Source: Vibrio tasmaniensis 1F-187
GTDB taxonomy: Bacteria > Pseudomonadota > Gammaproteobacteria > Enterobacterales > Vibrionaceae
Assembly: GCF_000272405.2 (NCBI RefSeq)
Contig: NZ_AJZM02000153.1
Span: 39,641 to 92,057, forward strand
Length of the DNA stretch: 52,417 nt
Direction of reading: 5' to 3'
Shown: positions 35,639 through 44,634 of the stretch, piece after piece
How positions within the stretch are numbered: the first letter of the stretch is position 1
Layout of the letters: each line of letters starts with the position of its first letter
The notes under the pieces: generated by a model
What the model saw: the letters and a program-made list of their open reading frames with translations, nothing else
What the model was told of the DNA's origin: nothing
Databases searched by the model: none
Made by a program: the position numbers and the translations under genes

Positions 35639-37090
35639 CTAGTAATTACGAATCGCTGCAAAAGCGCGTTGCAGCTTGTCTGCGTCTTTTTTACCTGGAG
35701 TGGATTCAACGCCTGAGTTTAGGTCTAGCCCTAAGCAGCCTAGTTTCGCTGCTTGGTTAGCATTGTCTGGGGTTAGGCCACCCGCCAACATGATTGCGCT
35801 TTGGTTGTTGATTAGGCTCCAATCGAACGCTTGACCTGTACCACCCGTTTGAGAACCCACTTTAGTATCTAGCAGGTGACGAGTCACGTTGCTTTTCAGT
35901 AATTCTGGTAGCGCGCTTTTAGCACCGTTTTCAGCACCAGAAGCCACACCGTAAGCTTTCCAAATCTCAACGTGTTCAGGTAGTGATTGTTTTAACTCAT
36001 CGACAAATGCTTGAGACTCATCACCGTGCAGTTGCACCGCAAACAGACCGAGTTCAGAAACTGTGTTAGCAACGTCAGCAACACTATGATTTTGGAACAC
36101 ACCCACGTAGTTCAAAGGTGCGCCGCTCATGGTTAAACGAGCTGCCTCGATATCCACATGACGCTTAGACGCTTCAACGAAAATCAAACCACCGAATACT
36201 GCACCTGCTTGATACGCTTTCGCGGCATCGTCAGAGTGAGTTAAACCACACACCTTGTTTTCACCGAGTGTCACTTTACGCACCGCAAGCTCTAGGTTCT
36301 TTTCAGCCATCAGAGAGCTACCGATTAGGAAGCCGTCTGCAAATGTTGAAAGGTCACGTACTTGCTGATGATTGTAGATGCCAGACTCTGAAATCACGAC
36401 TGCGTTTGGAGCCAGTTCGCGAATCAGCGGAGCCAACTCTTTGGTACGGTTCAAATCAGTCGAAAGGTCACGCAGGTTACGGTTATTAATGCCGATCACT
36501 TTTGCTTTTAAAGCGACTGCGCGGTGAAGCTCTTCTTCGTTGCTGACTTCGGTAAGTACACCCATGTTGAGTGAGTGAGCGACTTCCGCCAGTGCTTGGT
36601 ACTCTTCGTCATCTAATACCGATAGCATCAACAAGATAGCATCAGCAGAGTAGTGACGAGCTAAGTAAACTTGGTAGGTATCAACCATGAAGTCTTTACA
36701 AAGAATAGGCTGCTTAGCAATGCTGCGAACCTTTGGTAAAAACTCAAAGTCACCTTGAAAGTATTTCTCGTCTGTCAGTACTGAAATTGCGTTGGCGTGG
36801 TTGTTGTACACCGATGCAATATAGTCCAAATCAAACTCGTCACGGATTAAACCTTTTGACGGAGATGCCTTCTTACATTCAGTGATGAAAACCGTTTGTT
36901 CGCCGCTCAATGCATCATAAAAGCTGCGGTCTGTTGCGGTTAACGCTGCTTTAAACTCGTCCAATGGTTGAGTTTGCTTACGCGCTTCAACCCATTGGTA
37001 TTTGTCACGAACGATTTTTGCTAATACTTCCGCCATTTCAGCGTCTTTGACTGAAACGTGGGTCGACAGTTTATCGGTAGTCTGTGTCAT
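35639..37090 (-). CDS. trpCF: Bifunctional indole-3-glycerol phosphate synthase / phosphoribosylanthranilate isomerase
   Basis: 483-residue fusion. The TrpC part (about 1-255) has FITECKKASPSKG, LCKDFMVDTYQVYLARHYSADAILL and VVISESGIYNHQQV. The TrpF part (about 257-483) begins KVCGLTHSDDAAKAYQAGA and includes LAGGLTPDNANQA. It catalyses two successive steps: isomerisation of phosphoribosylanthranilate and ring closure. The order TrpC then TrpF is the enterobacterial and Vibrio fusion. Confidence 0.97.
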   Translation of the reverse strand: MTQTTDKLSTHVSVKDAEMAEVLAKIVRDKYQWVEARKQTQPLDEFKAALTATDRSFYDALSGEQTVFITECKKASPSKGLIRDEFDLDYIASVYNNHANAISVLTDEKYFQGDFEFLPKVRSIAKQPILCKDFMVDTYQVYLARHYSADAILLMLSVLDDEEYQALAEVAHSLNMGVLTEVSNEEELHRAVALKAKVIGINNRNLRDLSTDLNRTKELAPLIRELAPNAVVISESGIYNHQQVRDLSTFADGFLIGSSLMAEKNLELAVRKVTLGENKVCGLTHSDDAAKAYQAGAVFGGLIFVEASKRHVDIEAARLTMSGAPLNYVGVFQNHSVADVANTVSELGLFAVQLHGDESQAFVDELKQSLPEHVEIWKAYGVASGAENGAKSALPELLKSNVTRHLLDTKVGSQTGGTGQAFDWSLINNQSAIMLAGGLTPDNANQAAKLGCLGLDLNSGVESTPGKKDADKLQRAFAAIRNY

Positions 37091-37116
37091 ATTCTTTGTC
37101 TCAACTCCGTCGTTCG

Positions 37117-38112
37117 TTAGGCGTGTGCAGCAAGCTTTTGTACAAGCTCGTATGCTTTGCCAGAGTTCATCGCGTCAATCGCTTGCTGTGTGTTGGCTTT
37201 TAGATCTTCGTGACCAAATAGACGCATTAGCAGAGCAACGTTGACTGCCACAGCGCCAACTTGAGCATCTGTGCCTTTACCCGTCAGGATATCGGTTGTG
37301 ATGGCTTTGTTCTCTTCTGGCTCGCCGCCCTTGATTGCTTCAAGAGGGTGAGTGTTCAGGCCAAAGTCTGCCGGTGTCACTGTGTACTCGTGAATTTTGC
37401 CATCTTTAATTTCAGCAACGATTGTCTCGCCATGAATAGCCACTTCATCAAGGCCACTACCATGCACAACTGCAGCACGCTTCATACCCATTTGCAGCAT
37501 GGTTTCCGCGATAGGGCGGACGAGCTCTTTGCTGTAAACACCCATTAACTCGATATTAGGGCGAGCAGGGTTAATCAGTGGACCAAGGATGTTGAAGATA
37601 GTGCGCGTTTTCATCGTCTGACGAACAGGCATCGCGTGACGTACACCGACGTGATATTGCGGAGCAAATAGGAATGCTACGCCAAGCTCGTCGACTGCAG
37701 TACGAGTGTCTTCTGCTGTCATCGCTAGGTTAATACCGAACGAATCCAGTAAGTCAGAAGAGCCTGATTTGCTCGATACGCTGCGGTTGCCGTGCTTAGC
37801 TATTTTTAAACCACACGCTGCTGCTACAAATGCAGAAGTTGTAGAAATGTTGATGGTGTCATGACCGTCGCCACCTGTACCTACGATGTCTGCAAAATCG
37901 TAATCAGGACGTGGGAACGGGTTTGCATTGGCAAGCAGTGCTTTTGCTGCGCCAGCGATCTCATCGGGCGTTTCGCCTTTGATTTTTAGTGCAGTTAGCG
38001 CAGAAGCCATCAAAATTGGGTCTAGTTCGCCCTTGATGATCACATCAAACAGTTGTTGGCTTTCTTCTTGAGTAAGAGACTGTTGTTCGTAAAGTTTATT
38101 AATCTGTTCCAT
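37117..38112 (-). CDS. trpD: Anthranilate phosphoribosyltransferase
   Basis: 331 residues. Transfers phosphoribose from PRPP to anthranilate. The PRPP loop VGTGGDGHDTINIST and KHGNRSVSSKSGSSDLL are diagnostic. TrpD and TrpG are separate genes here, unlike the E. coli fusion. It starts nine bases after the trpG stop. Confidence 0.97.
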   Translation of the reverse strand: MEQINKLYEQQSLTQEESQQLFDVIIKGELDPILMASALTALKIKGETPDEIAGAAKALLANANPFPRPDYDFADIVGTGGDGHDTINISTTSAFVAAACGLKIAKHGNRSVSSKSGSSDLLDSFGINLAMTAEDTRTAVDELGVAFLFAPQYHVGVRHAMPVRQTMKTRTIFNILGPLINPARPNIELMGVYSKELVRPIAETMLQMGMKRAAVVHGSGLDEVAIHGETIVAEIKDGKIHEYTVTPADFGLNTHPLEAIKGGEPEENKAITTDILTGKGTDAQVGAVAVNVALLMRLFGHEDLKANTQQAIDAMNSGKAYELVQKLAAHA

Positions 38113-38121
38113 GATCGTTTC

Positions 38122-38748
38122 CTAGTTAGTCTTTTTATCAAGAGTAGAGCTTTTCTCTAGATGAAGAGGTTTCTCAAGAGCCCATTCGATAGCGTTCGCT
38201 AGAAGCGTTGCACCGTAGGTCGTCATTATCGATTCAGGGTGGAATTGGAATCCACAAACCTTGTCTTGTTCTTGAACTACAGACATCACCAAATCATCGA
38301 CTTCAGCGGTCACCGTTAAGCTATCAGATACATGCGTTGCCACTAAAGAGTGGTAGCGAGCAATAGCCAGTGGCGAAGGTAAGCCTTGGTAAGTCGCATG
38401 GTTTTGGTGTTCCATCATCGACACCTTACCATGAATGATTTCGCCAGCGCCTGCAACGGTGCCGCCGTAGGCTTCAACAATCGCTTGGTGACCTAAACAA
38501 ATGCCAATCATTGGCACTTTGCCTTTTAGCAGCTGAATTAACTCAGGCATGCAGCCCGCATCCGCTGGAGCGCCAGGGCCTGGTGAAAGCAGTGCAACAG
38601 GGTTGTCTAGTTCGTTGATCGCCGCTTCAACTACTTTTGCAGGAATGTTGTTACGGTAAATTTTTACGCTGTGACCCAACGAACGAAATTGGTCTACAAG
38701 GTTGTAAGTGAATGAGTCGAAGTTATCGATGAATACAATATCAGCCAT
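38122..38748 (-). CDS. trpG: Anthranilate synthase glutamine amidotransferase component
   Basis: 208-residue class I glutamine amidotransferase that gives ammonia to TrpE. The nucleophile Cys is in GICLGHQAIVEAYGG; His-Glu are in FQFHPESIMT; the oxyanion region is LLSPGPGAP. It starts two bases beyond the trpE stop, so coupled. The short tail after residue 190 is polar. Confidence 0.96.
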   Translation of the reverse strand: MADIVFIDNFDSFTYNLVDQFRSLGHSVKIYRNNIPAKVVEAAINELDNPVALLSPGPGAPADAGCMPELIQLLKGKVPMIGICLGHQAIVEAYGGTVAGAGEIIHGKVSMMEHQNHATYQGLPSPLAIARYHSLVATHVSDSLTVTAEVDDLVMSVVQEQDKVCGFQFHPESIMTTYGATLLANAIEWALEKPLHLEKSSTLDKKTN

Positions 38749-38750
38749 GA

Positions 38751-40358
38751 TTACGACTCCTTCTTATTTGATGAGTGTTGGTTTGTAGCAGAGCTCTTAG
38801 TGTGAGCTGCTTGAATCGCAGAGATAACCGCTTGTGCTTTGCCGCGAGTTTCATCGGCTTCTGCTTGTGGGTCTGAATCGAACACCACACCAGCACCCGC
38901 TTGTACTTGTGCTACGCCATTTTCAACGTAAGCAGAACGAATCACGATACACGTATCTAACGTGCCTTCACCGGTTAGATAACCGACTGCACCACCGTAG
39001 CTACCACGACGCGTTTTTTCTACGTCACGAATAAGCTGCATTGCGCGGATTTTTGGTGCGCCCGTTAGCGTGCCCATGTTCATACAAGCTTGGTAAGCGT
39101 GTAGGGCATCTAAGTCTTCACGTAGCTGACCAACAACACGAGAAACCAAGTGCATCACATGGCTGTAGCGATCCACTTTCAACAAGTCTGCTACGTGGCG
39201 AGTGCCTGCTTCGGCAATACGAGCCACATCGTTACGTGCTAGGTCAACAAGCATCATGTGCTCGGCGTTTTCTTTCTTGTCGGTACGCAGTTCAAGCTCA
39301 ATACGGCTGTCTAGATCGAAATCGATTTGGCCATTTGGGCGCTTACCACGACGGCGAGTACCAGCAATTGGGTAAATCTCGATTTGGTTGGTTTCGGTTT
39401 CGTACTTCAGTGCACTTTCTGGAGAAGCACCAAACAGAGTAAACAGCTCGTCTTGCATATAGAACATGTAAGGGCTTGGATTACTTTGCTTGAGCTCTTT
39501 ATAAGCCGCCAGTGGAGCAGGGCAAGGCAGCGTGAAGCGGCGTGAAGGTACCACTTGGAACACATCGCCTTTTACTACGTACTCTTTTAGGTCACGAACC
39601 GTTTGGCAGAAGTCTTCATCTGAAACACTTGGTACAGCGTCAACATTGTCGAGCGGCGTTACTTCTGTGATGGCTTTCAATGACTGACATTGTGTTTGAA
39701 TGTCAGCTAGACGCTCAGTTAATTGTGTTCTGATGTTTTCATCTTGAGTGAACAAGCTGGCGTGAAGCAGACCTTCGTTCTCTTGGTGATCGAAACGCAA
39801 TAGTGTTTCTGCAACGTAGAAAACAAAGTCAGGGCAGTTGTTGGTCGCTTCTGCATCGCCTAGCGGTTCAAAGTTCGCCACGATGTCGTAAGCGAATAGG
39901 CCAGCCATGAATAACGCGTGCTTGTTATCCGCGTCTTGCTCAAAGCTGTGTTGAACCAAACGCAGTGCATCGAATGAAGACGCTTCTCTTAAACGTGAAT
40001 CTTCGTCTAATTCGTTGCTTGGTTCGACAAAAGTCAGCGTCAATACGTTATCCGTAAGGTCAGATTTTATCTCTGTTTTAACGTTTTGAGCTAGGTGTTC
40101 GATTAGCGCTTGACCATTTTGAGTCAACGCTTGAAAGGTTACTTCATGTCCGCGACATACGATGCGAACAGCAGAGTCGATAAGGAGTAGGCTTGTCAGG
40201 TTCTGTTTAGATTCAATCTCAGCAGATTCCAACAACAGACTGTCTGTTTTGTTTTCACACAGAGTATGAAAAACACTGGTTGGATCTTGCGAGTAAGGAA
40301 CGGAAGAATTGATGACCTCAATGGTTCCCAGCTTTTTGATTTCAATGGCCTTGTTCAC
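38751..40358 (-). CDS. trpE: Anthranilate synthase component I
   Basis: 535 residues. Converts chorismate to anthranilate with TrpG. GTG 40358 (then NKAIEIKKLG) is the start: AAAGGAGG lies directly upstream, and the longer frame runs back into the leader. The feedback site LLLESAEI (tryptophan-binding LLES) is visible early. The catalytic core includes PIAGTRRRGK, LRTDKKENAEHMMLVDLARND, and GAPKIRAMQLI with GAGVVFDSDP. It is the first structural gene of the operon, controlled by TrpR and attenuation. Confidence 0.97.
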   Translation of the reverse strand: MNKAIEIKKLGTIEVINSSVPYSQDPTSVFHTLCENKTDSLLLESAEIESKQNLTSLLLIDSAVRIVCRGHEVTFQALTQNGQALIEHLAQNVKTEIKSDLTDNVLTLTFVEPSNELDEDSRLREASSFDALRLVQHSFEQDADNKHALFMAGLFAYDIVANFEPLGDAEATNNCPDFVFYVAETLLRFDHQENEGLLHASLFTQDENIRTQLTERLADIQTQCQSLKAITEVTPLDNVDAVPSVSDEDFCQTVRDLKEYVVKGDVFQVVPSRRFTLPCPAPLAAYKELKQSNPSPYMFYMQDELFTLFGASPESALKYETETNQIEIYPIAGTRRRGKRPNGQIDFDLDSRIELELRTDKKENAEHMMLVDLARNDVARIAEAGTRHVADLLKVDRYSHVMHLVSRVVGQLREDLDALHAYQACMNMGTLTGAPKIRAMQLIRDVEKTRRGSYGGAVGYLTGEGTLDTCIVIRSAYVENGVAQVQAGAGVVFDSDPQAEADETRGKAQAVISAIQAAHTKSSATNQHSSNKKES

Positions 40359-40485
40359 AAGACCTCCTTTATGATTCTTTAAATTTCCTGCCGTACATAG
40401 TCGCATAAAGATACCTTTCACCCAATCTAGAATATTGTCAATTCGTTGATTTGTTAGTCAGTTGAATGTGAGATGTTCGACAAAT

Positions 40486-40511
40486 TAAAAAGCCCGCTAT
40501 GAAAGCGGGCT
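40486..40511 (-). terminator. trp attenuator
   Basis: On the minus strand AGCCCGCT / AGCGGGCT over a 5-base loop is followed by TTTTTAATTT. It lies 34 bases beyond the leader peptide stop and about 130 bases before trpE, as expected for a transcription attenuator. Confidence 0.92.
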
Positions 40512-40544
40512 TAGTGATAACTTTTTTATAAACAAACTGTTTAA

Positions 40545-40670
40545 TTAGAAGTACACGTTGGCCCACCAAGAACTTGTCCAAGTGCGCCACCAATTAAGCT
40601 CTGAACTTGCTTCTACTGAAGAAAGTTCTAAAACTTTATCTTTATGGTTTTGGTTAAATTCTTGTAACAT
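40545..40670 (-). CDS. trpL: trp operon leader peptide (attenuation)
   Basis: A 41-residue peptide beginning MLQEFNQNHKDKVLE, with five Trp codons near its end (NWWRTWTSSWWANVYF). Ribosome stalling at these codons when charged tRNA-Trp is scarce would prevent the attenuator hairpin at 40486-40511 from forming. It is too short for most gene finders. The ATG lies just after the TrpR-controlled promoter. Confidence 0.95.
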   Translation of the reverse strand: MLQEFNQNHKDKVLELSSVEASSELNWWRTWTSSWWANVYF

Positions 40671-40706
40671 AGTGAACCTATCAAATGTGATACTTCGTAT
40701 TTGTGT

Positions 40707-40738
40707 ACTAGTTAACTAGTTTTGCGCTTGCAGGTCAA
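40707..40738 (-). promoter_or_regulatory. trp promoter with TrpR operator
   Basis: On the minus strand TTGACC (40738-40733), 17 bases, TTAACT (40715-40710) matches the E. coli trp promoter layout. The -10 box sits inside the perfect 14-bp palindrome ACTAGTTAACTAGT (40707-40720), the TrpR operator core. Confidence 0.93.
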
Positions 40739-40790
40739 GTGCGTTGACACAAATATAACGATAAAAATTGAAAACAATGAAAAAGAATAT

Positions 40791-41645
40791 ATGAGAATTG
40801 ATCTACATAGTCATACAACAGCCTCAGATGGCCGACTTACTCCACCTGAACTGATTGACCGAGCGCTAGGCTTTAACATCGAAGCGTTAGCGATTACAGA
40901 TCATGATACGACTGATGGGCTTGCAGAAGCACGCAGCTATATTGCTGATAACAATCTTCCTATTCAGTTGATTAACGGCATCGAGATCTCAACTGTTTGG
41001 CAAAACAAAGATATCCATATTGTTGGGTTAAACGTCGATCCTGAATCACCAGAATTGAAAGCGTTAATTGAACAACAGAAGCAACACCGTGTCGGACGTG
41101 CAGAGATGATTGCTCAACGTCTTGAGAAAGCGACTCGTGAAGGTGTGTTAGAAGAGGTTAAGTTGATTGCAGGTGATGCACCAATTACTCGAGCTCACTT
41201 TGCGAAATGGTTAGTCGACAATGGCTACGCGAAAACCATGCAGCAGGTGTTTAAAAAGTTTCTTACGCGCAACAATCCAGGTTATGTGCCGCCAACATGG
41301 TGCTCAATGGGTGATGCTGTCACGGCAATTCATGCAGCTGGTGGCCAAGCGGTGCTTGCTCACCCTGCGCGATATGGCCTAACCGCCAAGTGGGTTAAAC
41401 GCCTTCTCGCTGCATTTGTTGAAGCAAATGGTGACGCTATGGAAGTGGCTCAACCTCAGCAAGCACAACAAGAAAGACGCACACTTGCGGATTATGCTAT
41501 ACAATACAAACTATTAGCCTCCCAAGGCAGCGACTTCCATTACCCATCCCCATGGATGGAACTTGGACGTAATCTCTGGCTACCTTCTGGGGTCGAAGAA
41601 GTATGGAAAGATTGGGAGTTTCAAACGGTTTCACCATCTGAATAG
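40791..41645 (+). CDS. rnm: PHP-domain nuclease (RNase AM / YciV-like)
   Basis: 284 residues from ATG 40791; the longer frame to 40722 overlaps the trp promoter and is rejected. The PHP metal site is visible: HSHTTASDG (His6, His8, Asp13), [16 protein letters not shown], and HPARYG and GSDFHYPS downstream. The E. coli homologue trims 5' ends of short RNAs and 5S/other rRNAs and also hydrolyses 3',5'-nucleoside bisphosphates. Divergent from trp as in E. coli (old name trpH). A TTGACA at 40744-40749 could be its -35, but no good -10 was seen. Confidence 0.88.
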   Translation: MRIDLHSHTTASDGRLTPPELIDRALGFNIEALAITDHDTTDGLAEARSYIADNNLPIQLINGIEISTVWQNKDIHIVGLNVDPESPELKALIEQQKQHRVGRAEMIAQRLEKATREGVLEEVKLIAGDAPITRAHFAKWLVDNGYAKTMQQVFKKFLTRNNPGYVPPTWCSMGDAVTAIHAAGGQAVLAHPARYGLTAKWVKRLLAAFVEANGDAMEVAQPQQAQQERRTLADYAIQYKLLASQGSDFHYPSPWMELGRNLWLPSGVEEVWKDWEFQTVSPSE

Positions 41646-41707
41646 TCTTTAGGTGAACCAGCTCCTTCTGATGATAGAGTCGAGAGATTCGATAACGAGG
41701 ATCAACA

Positions 41708-42328
41708 ATGAGCCAGTTTTTTTATGTACACCCAGATAACCCACAAGCGCGCTTAATTACTCAAGCGGTTGCGATTATTCGCAATGGCGGCGTTGTGGTT
41801 TATCCAACAGATTCAGGTTATGCACTGGGTTGTCAGCTTGAGAATAAACAAGCACTCGAACGCATCTGTAAAATTCGTCGAATTGATGATAAGCACAATT
41901 TCACTTTGTTATGCCGTGACCTTTCTGAGTTGTCACTGTATGCACGAGTAGATAACGTGGCTTTCCGTCTGCTTAAGGCGCACACGCCAGGTGCTTACAC
42001 GTTTATTTTCAAAGCAACAAAAGAAGTGCCAAAGCGTTTGATGAACGCTAAGCGTAAAACGATCGGTATTCGTGTACCGGACAACAAAATTGCCCTAGAC
42101 CTTCTAGAAGCAATGGGCGAGCCATTAATGTCGACGTCTCTGATTCTTCCGGGGAACGAGACAACTGAATCGGATCCTGAAGAAATTCGTGACAGCTTAG
42201 AGCATGCGGTTGATGTCATTTTGAATGGCGGCTACTTAGGTGAGCAACCTACTACGGTTATTGACTTTAGTGACGATGACGCCGTTGTTTTACGTCGTGG
42301 TGCCGGTGATCCAGCGCCGTTTGAATAA
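41708..42328 (+). CDS. yciO: YciO/Sua5/YrdC-family threonylcarbamoyl-AMP synthase-like protein
   Basis: 206 residues with the conserved double-stranded-RNA-binding-type fold: GGVVVYPTDSGYALGC, KIRRIDDKHNFTLLCRDLSE, LLKAHTPGAYTFIFKAT and KTIGIRVPDN. It resembles YciO rather than TsaC, whose activity is essential; YciO may have weaker or different activity. The position between rnm and rluB matches E. coli order. Confidence 0.9.
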   Translation: MSQFFYVHPDNPQARLITQAVAIIRNGGVVVYPTDSGYALGCQLENKQALERICKIRRIDDKHNFTLLCRDLSELSLYARVDNVAFRLLKAHTPGAYTFIFKATKEVPKRLMNAKRKTIGIRVPDNKIALDLLEAMGEPLMSTSLILPGNETTESDPEEIRDSLEHAVDVILNGGYLGEQPTTVIDFSDDDAVVLRRGAGDPAPFE

Positions 42329-42416
42329 TAGCGTTACTGATTAACAGTCTGTAACGAAACAGCAAACCTGTCAGAGTAAATAACAAGTGCTTTTTGGCAG
42401 GTTATTTGCGATAATA

Positions 42417-42465
42417 CGCGACCGCGATTTGGTCGCGAAAAATTCATTCGACGTCTGTGAAGACG
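42417..42465 (+). other. Two leader hairpins before rluB
   Basis: CGCGACC / GGTCGCG (42417-42437, 7-base loop) and CGTCT-GTGA-AGACG (42452-42465, with a GNRA-type tetraloop) precede the rluB start by 22 bases or more. No T-run follows either. Confidence 0.5.
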
Positions 42466-42487
42466 ACAATTAGGTAGAAAAGAGTAA

Positions 42488-43516
42488 ATGAGCGAAAAAT
42501 TACAGAAGGTTTTAGCGCGAGCTGGTCACGGTTCTCGTCGTGAACTAGAAGGTTTAATCAAATCTGGTCGTGTAAGTGTTAACGGTCAAGTTGCGAAATT
42601 GGGTGAGCGTCTTGAAGACGAGAACTCAGTGATCCGTATCGATGGCCACACAATTACAGGCAAAGCCTCTGAAGAAGTGGTTTGTCGTGTACTTGCTTAC
42701 TACAAACCTGAAGGTGAGCTTTGTACTCGTCACGATCCTGAAGGTCGCCGTACTGTTTTCGATCGTCTACCTAAGATCCGTGGTTCTCGTTGGATTTCAG
42801 TTGGTCGTCTTGATGCAAACACATCAGGCCTACTGTTGTTCACAACCGATGGTGAACTAGCTAACCGCCTAATGCACCCAAGCCGTCAGGTTGAGCGTGA
42901 GTACCTAGTACGTGTATTTGGTGAAGTAACCGAGCAAAAAGTTAAGAACGTGACTCGTGGCGTTCAACTTGAAGATGGTATGGCTCGTTTCGAAGATGTG
43001 GTTTACGCTGGCGGTGAAGGTATGAACCATACTTTCTACGTGGCAATTAACGAAGGTCGTAACCGTGAGGTTCGTCGTCTTTGGGAATCACAAGAAACAA
43101 CAGTAAGCCGTCTGAAACGTGTACGTTACGGTGATATCTACCTTGATAAGAAACTGCCTCGTGGCGGTTGGAAAGAGCTAGATCTTCAAGAAGTAAACTA
43201 CTTGCGTGAGCTTGTTGAACTTCAGCCAGAAAAAGAGACACTGTTGGATCTTGATCCTGCAAACACTTCTCGTAAGCGTGAGCGTTCTCGTAGCCAGAAA
43301 ATTCGTCGTGCTGTTAAGCGTCATGAAGAGCGCGCAAATGCTCCTAAAGGCCGTAGCAACCAGACTAAGCGTAAGAAGCCTGCAACTCGCGGTACTACAA
43401 CACCTGATTCAGGCCGTAGTGCTCCAGCGACCAATGGCAAACCTCAGGCTACCAAAAAGCCTAAACTAAACAACGGACGCCCGGCTAAACCGGCTAAGCC
43501 AAGATCACGTAAGTAA
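42488..43516 (+). CDS. rluB: 23S rRNA pseudouridine(2605) synthase RluB
   Basis: 342 residues. An N-terminal S4 domain ([29 protein letters not shown], about 1-60) is followed by the RsuA-type catalytic core with Asp109 in [14 protein letters not shown], and [13 protein letters not shown]. The C-terminal tail (about 255-342) is Lys/Arg-rich, disordered and probably binds RNA, as in E. coli RluB. The start ATG follows AAAAGAGTAA. A strong terminator closes the gene. Confidence 0.94.
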   Translation: MSEKLQKVLARAGHGSRRELEGLIKSGRVSVNGQVAKLGERLEDENSVIRIDGHTITGKASEEVVCRVLAYYKPEGELCTRHDPEGRRTVFDRLPKIRGSRWISVGRLDANTSGLLLFTTDGELANRLMHPSRQVEREYLVRVFGEVTEQKVKNVTRGVQLEDGMARFEDVVYAGGEGMNHTFYVAINEGRNREVRRLWESQETTVSRLKRVRYGDIYLDKKLPRGGWKELDLQEVNYLRELVELQPEKETLLDLDPANTSRKRERSRSQKIRRAVKRHEERANAPKGRSNQTKRKKPATRGTTTPDSGRSAPATNGKPQATKKPKLNNGRPAKPAKPRSRK

Positions 43517-43567
43517 TTACACCAGTAGTTGCTACAGTTCTTAAGCTTAATCCAACGTTTCGAATAC

Positions 43568-43598
43568 TAAAAAACCTGCTAACTTAGCAGGTTTTTTT
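43568..43598. terminator. Bidirectional terminator after rluB
   Basis: AAAAACCTGCTAA and TTAGCAGGTTTTT with runs on both sides, lying between convergent genes. Confidence 0.9.
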
Positions 43599-43713
43599 TC
43601 GTCTTGAATATGGCGCAGTTCAAATCATGTGGAAGTGCTTACCAAGTAGAAACGATTAACCAGGTAGAAGTGCTTCACTAGCTAGGGTGACTAGCTATGG
43701 ACTACGATTGGTT

Positions 43714-44205
43714 TTAGGTCACTTTCAAATGATTAGAAAAGTTATCACCCTTCGCCATGCGGTCATACAAAATGACATTGACCGCAGCAGCAAGGTTCAT
43801 GCAGCCATTAGTCGGAACATAGATAGTTTCACGACAGAAGTCTGTGATCTCTTTTTTCAGAGTCCCATCTTCAGGGCCGAAGATATAAAAAGCACGAGGT
43901 GGGTGCTTATAATCAGGCAGAGGCTTGGCGCCTTCTATCAAATCAACCGCGATGGGCACGCAGCCAACAGGAATAATATCTTTAAGATCTTCAACACCAA
44001 TTAATGGCAACTCAAGGTGCTTTTCTTTGGTGTCGGTATGAAACTGTCGAGCGTGGTCATAACGGGTGCCTGTATAAAATACAGAGTTTGCTCCATAGCA
44101 ACCAGCTGCTCGCATTACTGAGCCAACATTTTCAGGGGTTTTGGGATTTACTAATCCAACACAGGCATAGCCTTTGGATAGGGTATCTGTCTTTGCTTTG
44201 GTCAT
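43714..44205 (-). CDS. TrmH/SpoU-family RNA 2'-O-methyltransferase
   Basis: 163 residues, a minimal SPOUT domain. Conserved SpoU motifs are NPKTPENVGSVMRAAGCYGA (motif 1), FIFGPEDGTL (as YIFGPEDGTL, motif 2) and VPTNGCMNLAAAVNVILYDRM (motif 3). No extra RNA-binding domain is seen. The RNA target is not readable from the sequence; TrmL-like activity is possible by size but unproven. The gap to rluB (43517-43713) contains the terminator and two imperfect copies of a GTAGAA-type string, nothing more. Confidence 0.88.
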   Translation of the reverse strand: MTKAKTDTLSKGYACVGLVNPKTPENVGSVMRAAGCYGANSVFYTGTRYDHARQFHTDTKEKHLELPLIGVEDLKDIIPVGCVPIAVDLIEGAKPLPDYKHPPRAFYIFGPEDGTLKKEITDFCRETIYVPTNGCMNLAAAVNVILYDRMAKGDNFSNHLKVT

Positions 44206-44257
44206 AATTTTGTAGAGTTGCAGTTTGGTAAAGTGATGAGGCTATGAAGTCGTAAGA

Positions 44258-44287
44258 AAACCAGCTCAGTACTCTGAGCTGGTTTAA
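44258..44287. terminator. Terminator of the dsDNA-mimic gene
   Basis: AAACCAGCTCAG / CTGAGCTGGTTT, a perfect 12-bp stem over TACT; on the minus strand TTTTC follows. Confidence 0.85.
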
Positions 44288-44294
44288 GAAGAGC

Positions 44295-44624
44295 CTAGTC
44301 GCGTTTCCACAACATGTGACAGAACTTGTGTTCAGGGTCACGGCTGATCAGTAGACGAGCGAATACGTCATCTAAGACATCATCAGCTTCATTTACAAGA
44401 CCAATGCGTACTTCAGCGTAGATCTCTTTGTCGACTTCAAAGCCAACATGTTCAACCCAATCGTCACCAGTTTCAACAAGTTCTGCAGCGCCACGATCTT
44501 CAAACTGAGCCGTGAATAAGATCACGTCTGCAGGTTCAAGATTATCAGCAGCCATCTCTAGAAAGATGTCGTATGCAGTGTCAATTGCGTCGTCGTAAGA
44601 CATTAGGTCGTTAGCTTCGGTCAT
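44295..44624 (-). CDS. HI1450/YciU-family dsDNA-mimic protein
   Basis: A 109-residue, very acidic protein, e.g. DEAIDTAYDIFLEMAADNLEPAD-like stretches (here YDDAIDTAYDIFLEMAADNL). It is recognised as DUF440, whose structure in Haemophilus mimics DNA; HU or HMG-type proteins are proposed partners. C-terminal DPEHKFCHMLWKRD is typical. It lies ten bases downstream of efpL, so it is probably cotranscribed. Confidence 0.9.
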   Translation of the reverse strand: MTEANDLMSYDDAIDTAYDIFLEMAADNLEPADVILFTAQFEDRGAAELVETGDDWVEHVGFEVDKEIYAEVRIGLVNEADDVLDDVFARLLISRDPEHKFCHMLWKRD

Positions 44625-44634
44625 AATCAGTATC

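Noticed and set aside
43620..43700. Repeat string with GTAGAAGTGCTT in the rluB downstream gap
   Set aside because: Only two imperfect copies; too weak to call a repeat element.
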